Shown: positions 61,876 to 64,000 of the stretch, in pieces | How positions within the stretch are numbered: the first letter of the stretch is position 1 | Layout: each line of letters starts with the position of its first letter | Assembly: GCA_947627215.1 (NCBI GenBank) | Contig: CANQVD010000009.1 | Coordinates: 1-64,000, forward strand | DNA from: an uncultured Eisenbergiella sp. | GTDB taxonomy: Bacteria > Bacillota > Clostridia > Lachnospirales > Lachnospiraceae | DNA: 64,000 nt | Direction: 5' to 3' | Position numbers and translations under genes: made by a program | Notes under the pieces: model-generated | The model's database searches: none | The model's input: the letters and a program-made list of their open reading frames with translations, nothing else | Told to the model about the DNA's origin: nothing

Positions 61876-62709
61876 CTATCTGTCATTAAAATCGTCGATC
61901 AGGATCTCGCTGTCGTCGTCGGAAGCTTCTTTGTCCGGCTCCGCCTCTTCCTCCGACGGGGGCCTGACGCCGCCCTGGCTGCCTTTCTTATTCTTTCTCC
62001 TGCCCTTTCTTCCGGCATGTTCCTCTTCCATGACAGGGATCAGGGCCAGCGTGCTGATCCCCAGATACCGTTCCGCGTCTTCCGCGGATTTGATCGTATC
62101 GTCGGTGAGATACAGGACCAGAAGGACGGCCGCGCACAGAAAGACGCCGAGAAAGCCCCCGACTGCCGTCCATATCAGAACGGAGGGCTCCGACGGTTCG
62201 TCAGGCAGGTTGGCGTGATCCACCACGTTCACCGCTTCGACATCCGTGACGTTCTGGATATGCTCCGAGGCGACGTCCCTGATGCAGTCCGCGATTATCC
62301 GCGCCTCCACCGGGACCGGATCCTTCACGGTGATGCTGATGATCCGGGTATCCGTGATCGTCTCCACATCGACCCTGTCCAGAAGCTCCTCGTAATCGTC
62401 GTCCAGACCGCATTCCTGAATGACGGACTCCAGCACATACCGGCAGGTGATCAGCTCGCCATAGTCCTTCGTCAACTGCGTGGCGAGCTGGGTATCGCTG
62501 TAGGTCAGGCTGTCTCCCCCGGTCTTGCTTAAGATATAGATCTTTGTGGTCGATTCATACTGCGGGGTCAGCACAAACGAGCTGAGCGCAAACGCGGCCC
62601 CGCCCGCCAGGATCCCGCAAAGGAGGAGCAGCCACAGTCTGTGCAGCATTAAGCCCAGTACTTCCCCAAGATCGATCTCGATTTCATCGTTTCTGTCTGT
62701 CTCGTGCAT
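61876..62709 (-). CDS. EPS chain-length regulator/kinase activator (Wzz/CpsC-like)
   Basis: A 277-residue protein: two helices (about 27-45 and 180-205) flank a large outside domain with the Wzz P-rich and YESTTKIYILSK pattern. The cytoplasmic tail is acidic and lysine-rich (EEEHAGRKGRRKNKKGS...). ATG 62709 has AAGGAAG upstream. It couples with the CpsD-like kinase. Confidence 0.9.
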   Translation of the reverse strand: MHETDRNDEIEIDLGEVLGLMLHRLWLLLLCGILAGGAAFALSSFVLTPQYESTTKIYILSKTGGDSLTYSDTQLATQLTKDYGELITCRYVLESVIQECGLDDDYEELLDRVDVETITDTRIISITVKDPVPVEARIIADCIRDVASEHIQNVTDVEAVNVVDHANLPDEPSEPSVLIWTAVGGFLGVFLCAAVLLVLYLTDDTIKSAEDAERYLGISTLALIPVMEEEHAGRKGRRKNKKGSQGGVRPPSEEEAEPDKEASDDDSEILIDDFNDR

Positions 62710-62719
62710 GTCGCTTCCT

Positions 62720-63463
62720 TCATCCCTGTTTTTTGTCATTGATTATCTTCATCGCGTTGCCAAAGCAGACCGCGTCCGCGTATGCGGGATCATACCTTCT
62801 GTAAAGCTGGGACAGGCATTTTCTCACATCCGGGGACCGGCGTCCGTCGTCATGGGCGTCCGTCCCCACATAATCCGCCAGCCGTTCCTTCAGCAGCCTG
62901 TGGGCAAACCTCTTTACGCCAAACCCGAGGGCGCCCGTGATGCTGGCCGCGTTGATCTGGATCCCCACATTCAGGCCCTTCAGCTCCTTCACGTTTTCCC
63001 AGTTCTGCAGCAGGCATTCGTAGCGCTCCGCGTGGGCGAGGATCGGCTCGTAGCCCATGCCGCCGAGTTCATCCAGCGCGTTCCTGATGTAGGAAAACGG
63101 ATGGGCCGGAAAGAATTCGATCAGGACGTACCGGCTGCCCGCCAGGGTAAGCGCACGGCCCTCCTCCAGCCGCTCCGCGATCTCCCCAGAATAGAGGATC
63201 TCATTCCCGGCGTACAGGGAAACCTCCATCCCCCTTTTCGCCGCTTCCCGCCGCACCTCCTCCATCCGCCCGCAGATCGTGGAAACGCTCGCGTTATGTC
63301 GCCCTTCCTTATAATGGGGCGTCAGGATGAAATTTCGTATGCCGCTCTCATAGGCGGTCCGGATCATCCGCATGGACTGCTCCATATCCCTCGCGCCGTC
63401 GTCTACGCCCGGCAGGATGTGGCAGTGCATGTCAACCATTCCTGGCCTGTCTCCTGCAGTCAT
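62720..63463 (-). CDS. Tyrosine-protein phosphatase, PHP family (CpsB/YwqE-like)
   Basis: A 247-residue PHP metal phosphatase: VDMHCHILPGVDDGA, LTPHY, GNEILY, ILAHAERY and YVGTDAHDDGRR hold the metal ligands. It dephosphorylates the CpsD-like kinase. The start is uncertain (ATG 63463, or ATG 63439 directly before VDMHCH). First visible gene of the EPS regulatory trio. Confidence 0.92.
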   Translation of the reverse strand: MTAGDRPGMVDMHCHILPGVDDGARDMEQSMRMIRTAYESGIRNFILTPHYKEGRHNASVSTICGRMEEVRREAAKRGMEVSLYAGNEILYSGEIAERLEEGRALTLAGSRYVLIEFFPAHPFSYIRNALDELGGMGYEPILAHAERYECLLQNWENVKELKGLNVGIQINAASITGALGFGVKRFAHRLLKERLADYVGTDAHDDGRRSPDVRKCLSQLYRRYDPAYADAVCFGNAMKIINDKKQG

Positions 63464-63609
63464 ATCTTTTTCCCGCACCCGCCCCGCCCGCAGGCGGGGA
63501 CGGGATGCTTTCGAAACCACACATTTTTGGAAACTGATTCAACGGAGTGCTGACCTTTTACAGGCACGCGCTCCTCTCACCGCTGCGTCCAGGCAGCCCG
63601 CAGGACCGG

Positions 63610-64000
63610 TCAGGTCCTGGGAGACTTCGCCGCGTCCGCGGGGATGCTGGTAAGCTGCGCGCCCTTCGTCACGAGGAACGTCACGTTCACCGCGCCGCCG
63701 AAAGCGGGAAGCGCGATGGCAATGGCGCCGTTGATGATGACCACGGGCACCGCCACCCATGTGCCGTCCGCCCTCTGGTACAACGCCTGCACGGTCTCGT
63801 TGGCCGCCAGTGTCCTGCCGCCCAGGATCTCATCCAGCACGAACGCCGTCGAGATGGACCCGTTCTGCGACACAGTCTCACCGGCCGCGGTCTGCAGGCC
63901 GATGGACATGCTGCTGACGATATTCAGCGCGCCGGTGGAATCCGTCAGGGACAGGCCGCTGACGCCGGTAAAGTTCACGACCTTCATCTGAGGGGAGGCA
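63610..64000 (-). CDS. C-terminal part of an unrecognised protein, cut by the window edge
   Basis: The frame is open to the end of the window and an ATG at 63987 is only one possible start. The visible 129 residues are rich in Gly, Ala, Thr and Val with alternating hydrophobic stretches (VVIINGAIAIALPAFGGAVNVTFLV) and end SIPADAAKSPRT, which looks like the end of a larger surface or secreted beta-rich protein. A hairpin CAGGACC/GGTCCTG (63601-63620) overlaps the end. No family recognised. Confidence 0.5.
   Translation of the reverse strand, partial: ASPQMKVVNFTGVSGLSLTDSTGALNIVSSMSIGLQTAAGETVSQNGSISTAFVLDEILGGRTLAANETVQALYQRADGTWVAVPVVIINGAIAIALPAFGGAVNVTFLVTKGAQLTSIPADAAKSPRT

Overview
The window looks like a chromosome segment of a Gram-positive anaerobe of the class Clostridia, most likely a Lachnospiraceae relative. 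Reasons: strong AGGAGG-type ribosome binding sites, sigma-A promoters with 17-bp spacers, a group-I ECF vitamin transporter, a class III fructose-1,6-bisphosphatase, DUF1836 and DUF3842 proteins, an LplA/B/C-type sugar importer with no ATPase of its own, a BceRSAB-type antibiotic-sensing module and a CpsB/Wzz/Wze-type Gram-positive exopolysaccharide (EPS) cluster. Core genes are GC-rich, while part of the EPS cluster is distinctly AT-rich. The assignment is by inference; no rRNA is present.

Layout. 1-1.2 kb: an Abi_2 abortive-infection-like gene behind a small hairpin RNA. 1.3-4.7 kb (minus): ecfA1-ecfA2-ecfT-S component with a structured leader. 4.7-7.3 kb (minus): a discoidin-like protein, a double-flavodoxin protein and DUF3842. 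7.4-10.4 kb: kduI-kduD with a divergent AraC regulator; the AraC leader carries a 64-bp inverted repeat. 10.5-14.8 kb: a giant Lhr-type helicase. 14.9-21.1 kb: a serine hydrolase divergent from a heparinase II/III lyase - aminotransferase - HD protein - mannonate dehydratase operon. With kduI/kduD these form a uronate/acidic-polysaccharide catabolic region. 21.1-27.9 kb: a GH32 fructosidase and LplABC-type importer operon facing its LacI-type regulator. 28.0-34.3 kb: two tRNAs, hisA-DUF1836, a small lipoprotein, and dapA-dapB-fbp. 34.3-39.2 kb: two-component system plus BceAB-type exporter. 39.3-41.0 kb: an AAA/DUF4143 ATPase and an XRE regulator.

41.2-64 kb is mostly one long minus-strand EPS locus. 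It reads cpsB-like phosphatase, Wzz-like co-polymerase, Wze-like tyrosine kinase, a helicase with seven helicase-associated repeats, priming sugar transferase, galE, FkbM methyltransferase, glf, GT8, epimerase, four GT2 glycosyltransferases, Wzy, Wzx, then a MNT/HEPN toxin-antitoxin cassette, UDP-xylose synthase and UDP-glucose dehydrogenase. The sugar-nucleotide genes predict a polymer that can draw on UDP-Galf, UDP-GlcA and UDP-Xyl. The locus contains at least three gene relics (a second UDP-xylose synthase, a HAD-domain gene and a TupA-like gene), which points to repeated gene shuffling.

The observations I would check first are: the Abi_2 gene with its leader RNA; the MNT/HEPN pair framed by 27-bp inverted repeats; the repeat-rich helicase translationally overlapped with the EPS kinase; and the transcribed 64-bp inverted repeat ahead of the AraC gene.
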